A DNA stretch of 64,000 nucleotides, from positions 1 through 64,000 of the forward strand of contig NZ_SJCY01000007.1 of assembly GCF_004354365.1 (NCBI RefSeq), written 5' to 3'. A model generated the notes under the pieces. It had not been told where the DNA came from. It saw nothing but the letters and a program-made list of their open reading frames with translations, and did no database searches. Made by a program: the position numbers and the translations under genes. The stretch's first letter is position 1, and each line of letters starts with the position of its first letter. Below, piece after piece: positions 43,650 through 53,473 of this stretch. Origin of the DNA: Pedobacter changchengzhani (GTDB taxonomy: Bacteria > Bacteroidota > Bacteroidia > Sphingobacteriales > Sphingobacteriaceae).

Positions 43650-44026
43650 GTCTTTTCGTCAAGTCAGTTTGTTGTAGCTTAACACCAAGCTCACATTTCC
43701 GGAAAAATTTTTTATAAAATCACTTAAAATTTAAACTTTACAAGAAGAAATGAGCCAACTTGAATTAAATGTAAAAATGCCAAATCAAACATGTTGTAAC
43801 AAGGTAATTTAGATTGATTTCATCCCATTTTTCAAAAAAAAGATACAAATTCCTTCCAAATTTTTAGATGTTGATAAAAATATTTCATTTTCGATGGATA
43901 TTCCTTAAAAACGGTAAATACCCAATATATTTCTAATGTTCGCCTTAATGCATTGGCAATAGCGCCCGAATCAAAACATCTCGAAAATTTGTGAAAATAA
44001 TAATTATTCTAATTTATTAATTCTCA

Positions 44027-44034
44027 TATCTTTG
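44027..44034 (+). promoter_or_regulatory. -7 box of the receiver gene
   Basis: TATCTTTG matches TAnnTTTG, 28 bases before the TTG start at 44063. Confidence 0.45.
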
Positions 44035-44062
44035 CTAATAATCCACTAATCATCTCTTAAGT

Positions 44063-44428
44063 TTGGCGAAGAAAAATATATTGGTTGTAGAAGATAACCA
44101 CGCAATTTTAGACGTAATTACGCTCATTTTAGAAAGTGAAGCCTTTAATGTAGCGGGTTTAAATAAAGGTGCCGAGTTTTTTAATCGTGTAGAATCGTAC
44201 AAACCTGATGTAATTGTTATGGACATCATGCTGCCAGATATTGATGGAAGAATGCTATTAAAGCAGATTAAAGAAACGCCAGCTACTTGCCACATTCCAG
44301 TTCTAATGATTTCTGCACGATACAACGAAAACAATTATCCATTGGATAACCTACATGCCGATGGATTTATGGCAAAACCATTTAACATAGATGAACTTAT
44401 GGACAAAGTTTATGCGCTACTGAAATAA
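44063..44428 (+). CDS. stand-alone receiver-domain response regulator
   Basis: A 121-residue receiver domain: acidic pair E10-D11, phospho-acceptor D54 in VIVMDIMLPDIDGR, ISARYNE (switch Ser), and conserved Lys in FMAKPFN. No output domain. The start is TTG, the only candidate that keeps the first beta strand. It is not next to a kinase; the closest are the GAF kinase at 49793 and the LytS-type kinase at 59471. It is preceded by the large non-coding gap. Confidence 0.85.
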   Translation: MAKKNILVVEDNHAILDVITLILESEAFNVAGLNKGAEFFNRVESYKPDVIVMDIMLPDIDGRMLLKQIKETPATCHIPVLMISARYNENNYPLDNLHADGFMAKPFNIDELMDKVYALLK

Positions 44429-44530
44429 ACAACAAGTTTGTTAATTGGATTCAGCCATGAAATACCATTGTTATCTGTGTATTATGCTATAAAACGTTCA
44501 CAAAAACAGGGAAACAACTAGTTTTAGGAC

Positions 44531-44683
44531 CTAATTCTTTTTGTCGTGACCTGCCTTTTTACTTACCTCGCAAGGTTTTGCATCTTTACCAGTGGTACTA
44601 TTCATCTCGTCAGGTCCTTTAGCTTTAGCACCTTTTGGCGCAGTTGCTTTGTTTTCTTCGGCGGTGGTTTTTGAAGTTTTCAT
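44531..44683 (-). CDS. small Lys-rich protein of unknown function
   Basis: A 50-residue reading frame starting MKTSKTTAEENKATAPKGAK, rich in Lys, Ala and Thr, with a single Cys near the end (DAKPCEVSKKAGHDKKN). Composition suggests an unstructured, highly charged peptide, perhaps nucleic-acid associated. The ATG start and typical codon use make it plausible, but no family is recognised. It lies upstream of no other gene on its strand. Confidence 0.45.
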   Translation of the reverse strand: MKTSKTTAEENKATAPKGAKAKGPDEMNSTTGKDAKPCEVSKKAGHDKKN

Positions 44684-44817
44684 AATTTTAAATTAAGTAA
44701 TATGGATTATTCTGGTTAAAAACTCAAATGATCTTAAAATTTAACAACAGATTAAGATTTAATAAAGTTTTGTTTGAAATGTTATTTGGCTGTTTTAGTA
44801 ATTGGTAAAAAAGTATT

Positions 44818-45588
44818 TTAAGCCCTCTTTTTAACACTTAAACTCTGCATTAATTGGTCGTATAAATCATCACTTGTTGCTTTATGAGGTTGCATTTTTT
44901 TAACTGTAGCCCGTTTACCTTTAGCTTTTGCTTTAATCACTTTCAAAAGTTCTGCGGTATAATTATCTTTAAAACTGCTGAGGTCAAATTTTGAGCTATA
45001 CTGTTTAATCAGCGCCATACCCACGTCCATTTCTTTTTTTGTAATGGTAACGCCTTCGGGGGATGCAATTTCCGAAGCATCTCGAATTTCTTGTTGGAAG
45101 CGTATTTTGGTAATTACAATTACCCCTCCCATTGGGTGAATAACACATAAATTTTCGGTATTGCGCAACACAAACCTCCCTACACCAGCTTTTTTCGATT
45201 TTAAAAGGGCTTGCAGTAAGAGTGCGTACGCTTTTTTACCTTGCTTTTCGGGCTCGCTATAATAAGAGGTTTCGTAATAAATCGGATTGATAGAAGTAAC
45301 ATCTACAAAATTCTCCAGCTCAATAATTTTTGTTTTTTCTGGTGATGCATCTTCAAAATCGTGCTTATCTAGAATAACATATCTATCCTTTAAAAAATAG
45401 CCACGTACAATTTTTTCGAAAGGCACTTCTTTTTTTGTGTGCTCATTCACCTTTAAGTATTTAATTTTACCGTGGTCGCGCTCATCTAGCATATCTAGGT
45501 CTAACCTACTATCTTGCACAGCTGAATATAATTTAACGGGAATATTTACAAGTCCGAAACCAATCGAACCTTTCCAAATAGATCTCAT
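44818..45588 (-). CDS. ku: Ku protein for non-homologous end joining
   Basis: Bacterial Ku forms a ring on DNA ends and recruits LigD for end joining. The 256-residue protein has the Ku core: MRSIWKGSIGFGLVNIPVKLYSAVQD at the start, DFEDASPEKTKIIELENFVDV, and YYSEPEKQGKKAYALLLQALLKSKKAGVGRFVLR. The Lys-rich C-terminal tail (KAKAKGKRATVKKMQPHK) is typical and may contact DNA. ligD is not in the window, so the partner must lie elsewhere. The gene is monocistronic. Confidence 0.93.
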   Translation of the reverse strand: MRSIWKGSIGFGLVNIPVKLYSAVQDSRLDLDMLDERDHGKIKYLKVNEHTKKEVPFEKIVRGYFLKDRYVILDKHDFEDASPEKTKIIELENFVDVTSINPIYYETSYYSEPEKQGKKAYALLLQALLKSKKAGVGRFVLRNTENLCVIHPMGGVIVITKIRFQQEIRDASEIASPEGVTITKKEMDVGMALIKQYSSKFDLSSFKDNYTAELLKVIKAKAKGKRATVKKMQPHKATSDDLYDQLMQSLSVKKRA

Positions 45589-45801
45589 AAAGCATTAGTT
45601 TTGTTATAAAAATTAACAAATCACTAATCTATATTGTTTTTTATTGTAAAAATTTACTGTATCTAAAATACCCGAAACATTTTACGTTTAAGTCTGTTTT
45701 AATATCAATCCCCTTTGCCAAAACAGCTTTTTATAGCAATGATATTTCTATCGTAATCGGCTGTTAATAATAGTACTAACCTTTGAAAAACTTTAAGAAA
45801 C

Positions 45802-48069
45802 ATGAAAATTGCTTTTTTATCAACTTATCCGCCTCGCGAATGTGGCTTAGCTACCTTCAACCAGAACTTAGTAAATGCGTTAAGCTTAAATAGCGATTAT
45901 GATCCTATAAAGAGCTTTATTGTAGCATTAAATGAAACGGATGATTTAAATGAATTTAAGTATCCGAAGGAAGTTAAATTTTTAATTAGGCAACAAAATC
46001 AACAAGATTATATCGATGCTGCCAAATTTATTAATGAAAGTGATGTTGACACCTGCATTATCGAACATGAATTTGGTATTTATGGCGGAAATAGTGGCGT
46101 ATTTTTGCTTTCGTTAATTAACAATTTAAAAAAGCCATTTATTACAGTTTTGCATACGGTTTTAAAAGAGCCGAATTTTATGCAACAAACCATTATTAAA
46201 GAAATTGCGGCAAAAGCATCTAAAATTGTGGTGATGAGTAAAAAAGCTGTTCTATTTTTAAACAGTATTTACCAAATTCCTTCTACTAAAATACAATTAA
46301 TAGCTCATGGAGTGCCTAATTTAGAGCCTAAAATAGATAATCCAATATCGAAAAGCGAGTTGTTTCAAAACAGAAAAGTATTGTTCACTTTTGGGTTAAT
46401 TAGCAGAAATAAAGGTTTAGAAACGGTTATTAAGGCGTTGCCAAAAATTGTAGCTCAGCATCCTGATGCTTTGTACGTTATTTTAGGCAACACACACCCA
46501 GGAGTTGTTAGGCACAATGGAGAAGAATATCGCGATAGCCTTAAAAAATTAGCGGTTGATTTGGGCGTGGAAAAAAACCTCGCATTTGTAAATAAATTTG
46601 TGTCAGAAGAAGAGCTTCACAGTTACCTTACGGCATCCACTTTGTATATAACACCATATTTAAATGAAGCGCAAATTACAAGCGGAACATTATCTTATGC
46701 AGTTGGCGCAGGTGCAGCCGTAATTTCTACACCATATTGGCACGCACAAGAGTTATTGGCCGACGGTAGAGGAAAGCTATTTGACTTCAAAAATTATGAT
46801 CAGTTAGCAGATATTGTAAATTCATTATTAGGCGATTCGGAAAAATATAGCGCGTTAAGAGAAAAAGCTTATCAATATGGTAAAACATTGCGTTGGCCGG
46901 CAATTGGCAACAATTATATGGACGTATTAAATGATGCCAAAAACAATCCTTTGGCTGAACGGACTTCACCGCCTATTATTGATGTGGAAAGTATGCCAAA
47001 ATTAAATCTTAACCATATATTCCGTTTAACGGATGATACGGGAATCATCCAACATGCTCGTTTTGGCATTCCGAATTTGAAAGAAGGGTATTGTATAGAC
47101 GATAACGCTAGAGCGTTAATAATGGCCTTAATGGCTTATGAGCATGATAAAAGCAAAAATGCGAGGGAATTAATTCCAACATACCTGAGTTACATTCAGT
47201 ACATGCAAAAAGATGATGGGAATTTTAGAAATTTTTTGAGTTTTAACCGCAATTATTTAGATGAAATTGGATCTGAAGATTCTTTTGGAAGAACGATTTG
47301 GTCGTTAGGAAAGTTGATTAATAGTGTTGCTAATAATTCATATAGAGAATTTGGGAAAGAATTATTCTCTAACGCAATACCACATTTTAAAACGCTAAAA
47401 TATATCAGAGGAATTGCAAACACAATTATCGGCGTATCAGAATATTTAATGGTGCATGGTGGAGATGAACTTTTAGTGAATGAACTGAACAATTTAACCG
47501 CGTCTTTAAAAAACGCATATAGGGCGAATAAAGATGGAGATTGGCATTGGTTTGAAGATATTTTAACTTACGATAATGCAATTTTACCGCTTGCTTTACT
47601 ACACCATTATCAAGCTACGGGCAATTTAGAATCGTATGAGATTGCAATGGAAAGTATTAAATTTTTAGATGGTTTTTCTTTCGAACATGGTTATTTAAGT
47701 CCGATTGGCAACGACGGTTGGATGCGGAAAAACGGTGTAAACCCAATTTACGATCAACAGGCTATAGAAACCATGGCAATGGTTTTACTTTATTACAAGG
47801 CATTTGAGGTAACTAAAGATGAGCAATATCTTCAAAAAATGCACACCAGTTACAAATGGTTTTTGGGTGAAAACAGCTTACACATCCCGTTGTACGACAA
47901 TGAAACGAATGGCTGTGCTGACGGTTTACAACGCAATAGCGTGAACAGAAATCAGGGTGCAGAAAGTACGTTGGCTTATTTCATATCGCACTTAACAGTA
48001 TTAAAAGCAGCAGAAATGGAATATGAAACTTTGTCATCGCCATTGATGGAGACAAATAAGTTAGCTTAA
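45802..48069 (+). CDS. GT4 glycosyltransferase fused to a helical toroid-like domain
   Basis: A 755-residue cytoplasmic protein. The first ~390 residues form a GT-B fold, family GT4: IAFLSTYPPRECGLATFNQNLV (donor or acceptor loop), HGVPN, FTFGLISRNKGLETVIKALP and SGTLSYAVGAGAAVISTPYWHAQELLADGRGKLFD. Residues 430-740 are a separate mainly helical domain (HARFGIPNLKEGYCIDDNARALI, DDGNFRNFLSFNR, DWHWFEDILTYDNAILPLALL) that resembles alpha/alpha-toroid sugar-processing folds. GT4 enzymes of this type use GDP-mannose or UDP-sugars. It is convergent with a GH130 gene, which suggests a mannose-containing product. Confidence 0.82.
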   Translation: MKIAFLSTYPPRECGLATFNQNLVNALSLNSDYDPIKSFIVALNETDDLNEFKYPKEVKFLIRQQNQQDYIDAAKFINESDVDTCIIEHEFGIYGGNSGVFLLSLINNLKKPFITVLHTVLKEPNFMQQTIIKEIAAKASKIVVMSKKAVLFLNSIYQIPSTKIQLIAHGVPNLEPKIDNPISKSELFQNRKVLFTFGLISRNKGLETVIKALPKIVAQHPDALYVILGNTHPGVVRHNGEEYRDSLKKLAVDLGVEKNLAFVNKFVSEEELHSYLTASTLYITPYLNEAQITSGTLSYAVGAGAAVISTPYWHAQELLADGRGKLFDFKNYDQLADIVNSLLGDSEKYSALREKAYQYGKTLRWPAIGNNYMDVLNDAKNNPLAERTSPPIIDVESMPKLNLNHIFRLTDDTGIIQHARFGIPNLKEGYCIDDNARALIMALMAYEHDKSKNARELIPTYLSYIQYMQKDDGNFRNFLSFNRNYLDEIGSEDSFGRTIWSLGKLINSVANNSYREFGKELFSNAIPHFKTLKYIRGIANTIIGVSEYLMVHGGDELLVNELNNLTASLKNAYRANKDGDWHWFEDILTYDNAILPLALLHHYQATGNLESYEIAMESIKFLDGFSFEHGYLSPIGNDGWMRKNGVNPIYDQQAIETMAMVLLYYKAFEVTKDEQYLQKMHTSYKWFLGENSLHIPLYDNETNGCADGLQRNSVNRNQGAESTLAYFISHLTVLKAAEMEYETLSSPLMETNKLA

Positions 48070-48082
48070 TCGCCGTTTGCAG

Positions 48083-48118
48083 AAAAAGCATGATTCCTTA
48101 ATTAGAATCATGCTTTTT
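48083..48118. terminator. bidirectional terminator between GT4 and GH130 genes
   Basis: aaaaagcatgattc (48083-48096) pairs perfectly with gaatcatgcttttt (48105-48118); the flanking A- and T-runs serve both convergent genes. Confidence 0.9.
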
Positions 48119-48145
48119 TATGCACCTATATATCAAAAACCAGGC

Positions 48146-49630
48146 TTACTGATTCTTTAAACTTTCTTTATCTTCAATTAGTTTATTTAAAAGCAATTCT
48201 AAATTAACGGTTGCGAAAGATGAACTCCAGTCCGACAATCCATAAGGAATAATCAACTCGCCGTTATTTACGATAGAGCCACAAGAATACACTACATTTG
48301 GTACATAGCCTTCGCGTTCATCATTGTTCGGAATGATTAAAGGTTCAATTAAATGTCCAATTTCTTTTGTCGGGTCTTCCAAATCGAGCAAAACCGCACC
48401 AATGCAATATCTTCTCATCGGACCTACACCGTGGGTAATTACCAACCAACCTTTTTCCGTTTCAATTGGCGAACCGCAGTTTCCAATTTGCACCAGTTCC
48501 CAGCAAAATTTAGGTTCCTGTAATAAAATCGGGTTTTCCCAAACATTAATTTTGTCCGAAAACATGAGGTAATTATTCCAACCATCAATTCTACTCATCA
48601 TCACATATTTCCCATTAATTTTCCTCGGAAACAAAGCCAAATTTTTATTCTGAGCACCTTCTCCATAAAGGGGAATTACCTTGAACTCATAAAAATCTGT
48701 GGTTTGTACTAATTTTGGTATGATAAGCGCACCGTCGAATGCTGTGTAAGTTGCATAGTAAACTGTAGAACCATCATCTTTTGTGAACTTAACAAAGCGG
48801 GCATCTTCTATTCCTTTTCGCTCAAACTCCGAAATTGGAAAAATAACGCGATCAGAAATATCTGTATCTTTTGAAAAACTGATTGTATGAAAAGTATCAG
48901 ACAGCCAAAGTACCTTATTAAATTCGACGATTCTTTGAGGATTATCTTTATGTAACGTTTTAGAATCCTTAATAATATTGCTCAAGCTGGTGTACTCAAA
49001 CTTATCATCCAACAAAGGTTCAATTTCTTCTAACACCGAAGCATCTATTTGCGCATAAGCGGCCTTTTTTAGAAAAAGCTTTTTGACGTAAATGGCGTTT
49101 TTAACCACTTCTGCTTCATCTACATAATTTCCAACCGGCAAAACGTGTATGTTATTATTGGCATCAAATAATGCTCTCCTAAATACAATAGAAGAAATAT
49201 GACCTTCGCCAACTGCTCTAAAACTTATAATAACCCTCTTTTCGCCCTCTACTAAATCGGTTTGATCGGGATCATCAACAATAGAAGGATTAAAAAACGC
49301 AGCCGATTCTATCGAATATTCGTGTGTAAAGTACGCACCTATTAACAGTTGTTTGTATTCTTTTAAATCGTTGTAATCTACATTTAAGGTTACAAATTGC
49401 TTTTTTAGCTTTTTACAATGACGCGTTAATATTTTAGTAATGTTTCGGTGCCGTTTAGAGTATTCTTGTAAAATTGGAGAAATTAATGAGAACACTTTTT
49501 CGTCTGAAAACTCTAAAACTTTTCTAATAACTTCGAGCGCTCTATCTTCTCCATTAAAAAAAAAACGTGCAATTACTCTTTTCGAATCTGGATATACTTT
49601 TACTGACTTTCTTTCAATTGCTAATCTCAT
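48146..49630 (-). CDS. GH130-family mannoside phosphorylase or mannosidase
   Basis: A 494-residue protein whose C-terminal ~320 residues form the GH130 five-bladed propeller: KGIEDARFVKFTKDDGSTVYYATYTAFDG, LFPRKINGKYVMMSRIDG, GNCGSPIETEKGWLVITHGVGPMRRY and VVYSCGSIVNNGELIIPYG. The N-terminal ~170 residues are an extra helical domain seen in a subset of the family. GH130 enzymes act on beta-mannosides, either phosphorolytically or, in some clades, by hydrolysis. It is convergent with the GT4 gene and shares its terminator, so the two may govern synthesis and turnover of the same glycan; the specificity is not determined here. Confidence 0.88.
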   Translation of the reverse strand: MRLAIERKSVKVYPDSKRVIARFFFNGEDRALEVIRKVLEFSDEKVFSLISPILQEYSKRHRNITKILTRHCKKLKKQFVTLNVDYNDLKEYKQLLIGAYFTHEYSIESAAFFNPSIVDDPDQTDLVEGEKRVIISFRAVGEGHISSIVFRRALFDANNNIHVLPVGNYVDEAEVVKNAIYVKKLFLKKAAYAQIDASVLEEIEPLLDDKFEYTSLSNIIKDSKTLHKDNPQRIVEFNKVLWLSDTFHTISFSKDTDISDRVIFPISEFERKGIEDARFVKFTKDDGSTVYYATYTAFDGALIIPKLVQTTDFYEFKVIPLYGEGAQNKNLALFPRKINGKYVMMSRIDGWNNYLMFSDKINVWENPILLQEPKFCWELVQIGNCGSPIETEKGWLVITHGVGPMRRYCIGAVLLDLEDPTKEIGHLIEPLIIPNNDEREGYVPNVVYSCGSIVNNGELIIPYGLSDWSSSFATVNLELLLNKLIEDKESLKNQ

Positions 49631-49792
49631 TGGAAATTAATCAAGGTTATAAATATGTACTTTAATAAAACTCATTTCGCAAACTAATGTTTACATTGTT
49701 TTAATAAAAGTAAAATTTTTTATAGATCAATACTTTAACTAAGCAATTTAATTTAAAAAATTTTACACTTAAATTTAAAACGATTCAATCAA

Positions 49793-50971
49793 ATGATAGA
49801 TTCAAGCCAAAAGTCGAATAACGAAGAAAATTTTTTAGATAAATTAGCTAGTTTTGAAATTTTAGATTCGGAACCAGAAATAGAATTTGATTTAATTACA
49901 GCAATTGTTTCCCAAATTTTTAATGCTCCAATTGCTTTAATTTCGTTTTTTGATGGTGATCGGGTATTCGTTAAATCGGCTGTGGGTTATACGCCCAAAG
50001 CGGAAATTACATTTCAAGGTAGCTTATTTTCGCTTTCAACAGCGCCATTAAAGATTGAAGATACTTTAGAGGATGAATTAACCAAGCACAAAAAATTTTA
50101 TATAAATGATGAACAAATAGATTGTTATATATCTGCTCCGTTAATTACCGAAGATGGTTTTACAATCGGGAACATTTGCGCAATAAACACAAAACCTAAA
50201 AATGTCTCTGATTCCCAATTAAGCATTTTAGCCAAACTAGCAAAACTTGTTATGGAGAAACTCAATAACAGGGTTTTTCTTAGAAATTGGATAAAAATAA
50301 GCGATGAACGTGTGCACATGCTTATTCACGATCTGAAAAACCCAATGACAACCTTATGCCTGCACTCGGAATTGATAGGAAAGTTTGCATCCAATCAAGA
50401 AAAGGTAATTAGCATGTCGGCAAAAATGAATAAACAATCAAAGGCTGTTGTAAGTAGCATGAACGAGATTTTATCATCTTCGAGAACAGAGAATGGGATT
50501 GTTAAAATGCAGAAAATTAAACTTGATTTACGAGATGTATTGGAAAACGTAAAACGCAACCTTGAAAGTAAACTTAAACAACAATCGCAAAGCTTAATTT
50601 TAAGCTCACAAAATGAAATTTATGTTTATGGGGACGAATATAGGCTCAGTTTAGCTTTCGAACATTTAATTGAGAACGCAATAAAGTTTTCGAAAAAAGG
50701 TGGTAAAATTCGGCTTATTACTAATGAAGACGAAGATTATGTAACTGTATCCATTATAGATGAAGGTGTGGGCATTATTAAAGAGGAGCTTGACTCATTA
50801 TTTACCAAGTTTGCGCGTTTATCTGCTATTGGTTCAGGTTATCAAAAATCAAACGGATTGGGCTTATCCATTGCAAAAATGCTAATAGACTTACACAAAG
50901 GGAAAATATGGGCAGAAAGTAGTGGTAGAAATTTGGGTTCTACTTTTTATGTGGCTTTGCCAAAAAGGTAA
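49793..50971 (+). CDS. GAF-domain sensor histidine kinase
   Basis: A 392-residue soluble kinase without membrane spans. Residues 10-160 form a GAF domain (LDKLASFEILDSEPEIEFDLI ... ISAPLITEDGFTIGNICAI). The dimerisation His is H179 in HMLIHDLKNPMTT; the ATPase domain has N (HLIENAIKFSKKG), G1 (IDEGVGI) and G2 (KSNGLGLSIAKML) boxes. No cognate regulator lies beside it; the stand-alone receivers at 38377 and 44063 are possible partners. It may sense a small cytosolic ligand through its GAF domain. Confidence 0.9.
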   Translation: MIDSSQKSNNEENFLDKLASFEILDSEPEIEFDLITAIVSQIFNAPIALISFFDGDRVFVKSAVGYTPKAEITFQGSLFSLSTAPLKIEDTLEDELTKHKKFYINDEQIDCYISAPLITEDGFTIGNICAINTKPKNVSDSQLSILAKLAKLVMEKLNNRVFLRNWIKISDERVHMLIHDLKNPMTTLCLHSELIGKFASNQEKVISMSAKMNKQSKAVVSSMNEILSSSRTENGIVKMQKIKLDLRDVLENVKRNLESKLKQQSQSLILSSQNEIYVYGDEYRLSLAFEHLIENAIKFSKKGGKIRLITNEDEDYVTVSIIDEGVGIIKEELDSLFTKFARLSAIGSGYQKSNGLGLSIAKMLIDLHKGKIWAESSGRNLGSTFYVALPKR

Positions 50972-50992
50972 TGGCTAATACTGATTATTATA

Positions 50993-53473
50993 TTAGTAAG
51001 GATCTACGTCTATTTGAATGTAAACACTTTTAAACTCTTTGGTTGCATTAAATTCAAGCAGGGTTTCTTTAAGTGCAATTTTAACCTTTGGTATTGCAGT
51101 ATTTTTATCGGCCTTAATAATAATTTGTTTAATGTAAAGGTTTCTCACCCTGCTTACCAATGGTTGCTCCGGACCTAAAACGCGGGCTCCAAATTTTGCT
51201 TTTAAGGTTTTTGCTAAACTCAACGCAGCACGATCTAAAACATTGGCATCTTTGTGTTTAATGTACAAGAATATCATTCGAGAAAAAGGCGGATAGGAGA
51301 ATTTTTCGCGCTCCAAAATCTCATCATTGTACATCCCGATATAATCGTTTTCCACTACCTGCTTTATAATGCGGTTGTTGGCATCGTAAGTTTGTATGCA
51401 CACGTTGCCTTGGTCGGCTCTTCTACCCGCCCTGCCTGCAACTTGCGCCAATAGTTGAAAACTCCGTTCGTAAGCTCTAAAATCGGGGAAGCTCAATAAT
51501 GTATCGGCATTTATAACGCCAATTAAACTTAAGTTATCAAAATCTAAACCTTTGGCAACCATTTGTGTGCCAATTAATATATCCGTTTTCTTATCTTGAA
51601 AATCTGTTAAAATTTGCTGTAAACCATTTTTAGTCCGCGTGCTGTCCATATCTAGCCTGGCTATGGTAACATCCGGATAAAGTAATTTCAACTCTTCCTC
51701 AATCCTTTCTGTGCCAAAACCTTTTTGCTCTACATGTACCGAGCCACAAGCCGGACAAACACTTACACTACTTTGTTGATAACCACAATAATGACAATGC
51801 AATTTGCCGCTACTTTTATGATAGGTTAAACTTACATCACAATTGATACATTTTGGCGTGTAGCCACAGGTAGCGCAAATTAAAATGGTGGCGTAGCCTC
51901 TCCTATTTTGAAAAAGTACAATCTGTTCTTTCTTTGCTAATGCGAGGTCTATATCCTTCATCAGCACGCTCGAAAAATATGACACCATGGTCTTTTTCTT
52001 CGTTTCTTCGGCTATACTAACTACCTGTTGATTGGGCAACTGTACACCACCAAAACGAGATTTCATTTCGACTAAACCGTATTTGCCCGACAAAGCATTG
52101 TAATAACTCTCTAGCGATGGCGTTGCAGAGCCTAAAACCACTTTAGCTTGATGTAAAAAACCTAAGTAAATTGCAGCGTCTCGCGCTTGATAACGTGGCG
52201 CTGGGTCGTATTGCTTATAAGATGGTTCGTGCTCCTCATCAACAACAATTAACTTCAAATTTTGAAAAGGAAGAAACACTGCCGATCTTGCGCCCAAAAT
52301 CACCTTAAAAGTTCCGTTAAGCACTTTATTCCAAATTTCTACACGTTCGCTGTTGTTAAACTTTGAATGGTAAACACCAATCGTATTCCCAAAATACTTC
52401 TTAATACGTTCTACAATTTGCGTAGTAAGTGCAATCTCTGGCAATAGAAACAAAACTTGCCCATCCGTTTTAGCAATTATAGCCTCAATTAATTTAATGT
52501 AAACCTGTGTTTTTCCTGATGCCGTTACACCGTGCAACAACACCACTTCCTTTTGGTTAAAAAGTAAATTTATATTATCAAAAGCAGACTGCTGTTCGGC
52601 ATTTAGCTGAAAGTTTATGCTAAAATCATCCTCATTTGCTACCAACCTACTAATGGGTTTTTTAACCAATGCAAATATTTCCTTATCTGTTAATGCTTTT
52701 AACGCACCTACGCCACAGTTGCTTTCTTCTAAAAGTTGCTCTTTCGAAATTGGTAATCCGAGTTTATTTAATTTCAGATAAGCTAACAACGCATCCAATT
52801 GCTTTGGTGCTCTTTCTAAAACGCTAAAAAGTTGCTTTAAATTTTCTTCCTCCTTGTAAAAATCATTTAATAAAATATAAGATTTAAGTAAGGGTTTATA
52901 TTTTTGAATTACCTCTTCAGCAACTAAAATAATTTCTTTTTCTAATAAGCGATTTATAATGGGATAAATTGTTTTTTGTCCCAACAATTTAGCTACATCA
53001 TTTACGGTAATTTTTTGTTGTTTTTTTAATGCTGAGATAATAATTTGCTCTTTTTCTGAGCACTCAATACTTTCGTCAAAATCAGCTCTCAACATCAAAA
53101 TGGTTTCGCTGGCCAATTTTAAACTTGCAGGCAAAGCAGCGTACATTACATCGCCTTCGTTACACATGTAATATTGCATCATCCAGCTCCAAAATTTAAG
53201 TTGGGTTTGCGTAATTACTGGCGAAGCATCTACAACATCAATAATATATTTGGCCTCATAATGCTGTGGCGGCGTTTGGGTAATAGATCGAATTAACGCT
53301 GTGTAGATTTTATGTTTTCCAAACTGCACAACTACCCTTTTACCAATTTCAATTTGATCGTTTAAATCAAACGGAACGCGGTACGTATAGTTTTTCGCTA
53401 AAGATAGTGGCAAAACCACTTCAACAAAAAGTGTTTCTCTTTCTGTAAAAATATCCAAATCGAAATGCTCCAT
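50993..53473 (-). CDS. priA: primosomal protein N' (replication restart helicase)
   Basis: PriA recognises stalled forks and reloads the replisome. The 826 residues include the N-terminal 3'-end-binding region (VEVVLPLSLAKNYTYRVP), Walker A LHGVTASGKTQVYIKLI, the DEEH box VVDEEHEPSYKQ, the zinc-finger cysteines (ICATCGYTPKCINCD ... LHCHYCGYQ ... VCPACGSVH) and motif VI QVAGRAGR. Length is slightly above average owing to an insert near residues 140-260. The start overlaps the stop of the DUF423 gene by 1 base (TAATG), so translation is probably coupled. Confidence 0.96.
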   Translation of the reverse strand: MEHFDLDIFTERETLFVEVVLPLSLAKNYTYRVPFDLNDQIEIGKRVVVQFGKHKIYTALIRSITQTPPQHYEAKYIIDVVDASPVITQTQLKFWSWMMQYYMCNEGDVMYAALPASLKLASETILMLRADFDESIECSEKEQIIISALKKQQKITVNDVAKLLGQKTIYPIINRLLEKEIILVAEEVIQKYKPLLKSYILLNDFYKEEENLKQLFSVLERAPKQLDALLAYLKLNKLGLPISKEQLLEESNCGVGALKALTDKEIFALVKKPISRLVANEDDFSINFQLNAEQQSAFDNINLLFNQKEVVLLHGVTASGKTQVYIKLIEAIIAKTDGQVLFLLPEIALTTQIVERIKKYFGNTIGVYHSKFNNSERVEIWNKVLNGTFKVILGARSAVFLPFQNLKLIVVDEEHEPSYKQYDPAPRYQARDAAIYLGFLHQAKVVLGSATPSLESYYNALSGKYGLVEMKSRFGGVQLPNQQVVSIAEETKKKTMVSYFSSVLMKDIDLALAKKEQIVLFQNRRGYATILICATCGYTPKCINCDVSLTYHKSSGKLHCHYCGYQQSSVSVCPACGSVHVEQKGFGTERIEEELKLLYPDVTIARLDMDSTRTKNGLQQILTDFQDKKTDILIGTQMVAKGLDFDNLSLIGVINADTLLSFPDFRAYERSFQLLAQVAGRAGRRADQGNVCIQTYDANNRIIKQVVENDYIGMYNDEILEREKFSYPPFSRMIFLYIKHKDANVLDRAALSLAKTLKAKFGARVLGPEQPLVSRVRNLYIKQIIIKADKNTAIPKVKIALKETLLEFNATKEFKSVYIQIDVDPY

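Larger units (their letters stand above)
43180..44062. other. 883-base gap without a supported protein gene
   Basis: The largest gene-free stretch in the window. It contains a candidate structured RNA at 43430-43499, a 9-bp hairpin at 43627-43649 (accttgcta/tagcaaggt) and a -7 box at 44027-44034 for the receiver gene. A 20-codon reading frame at about 43750 is too short to claim. No tRNA, tmRNA, RNase P RNA or SRP RNA signature was recognised. Confidence 0.5.

Noticed and set aside
43750..43812. 20-codon reading frame in the large gap
   Set aside because: Too short, no recognisable features and no promoter box upstream.
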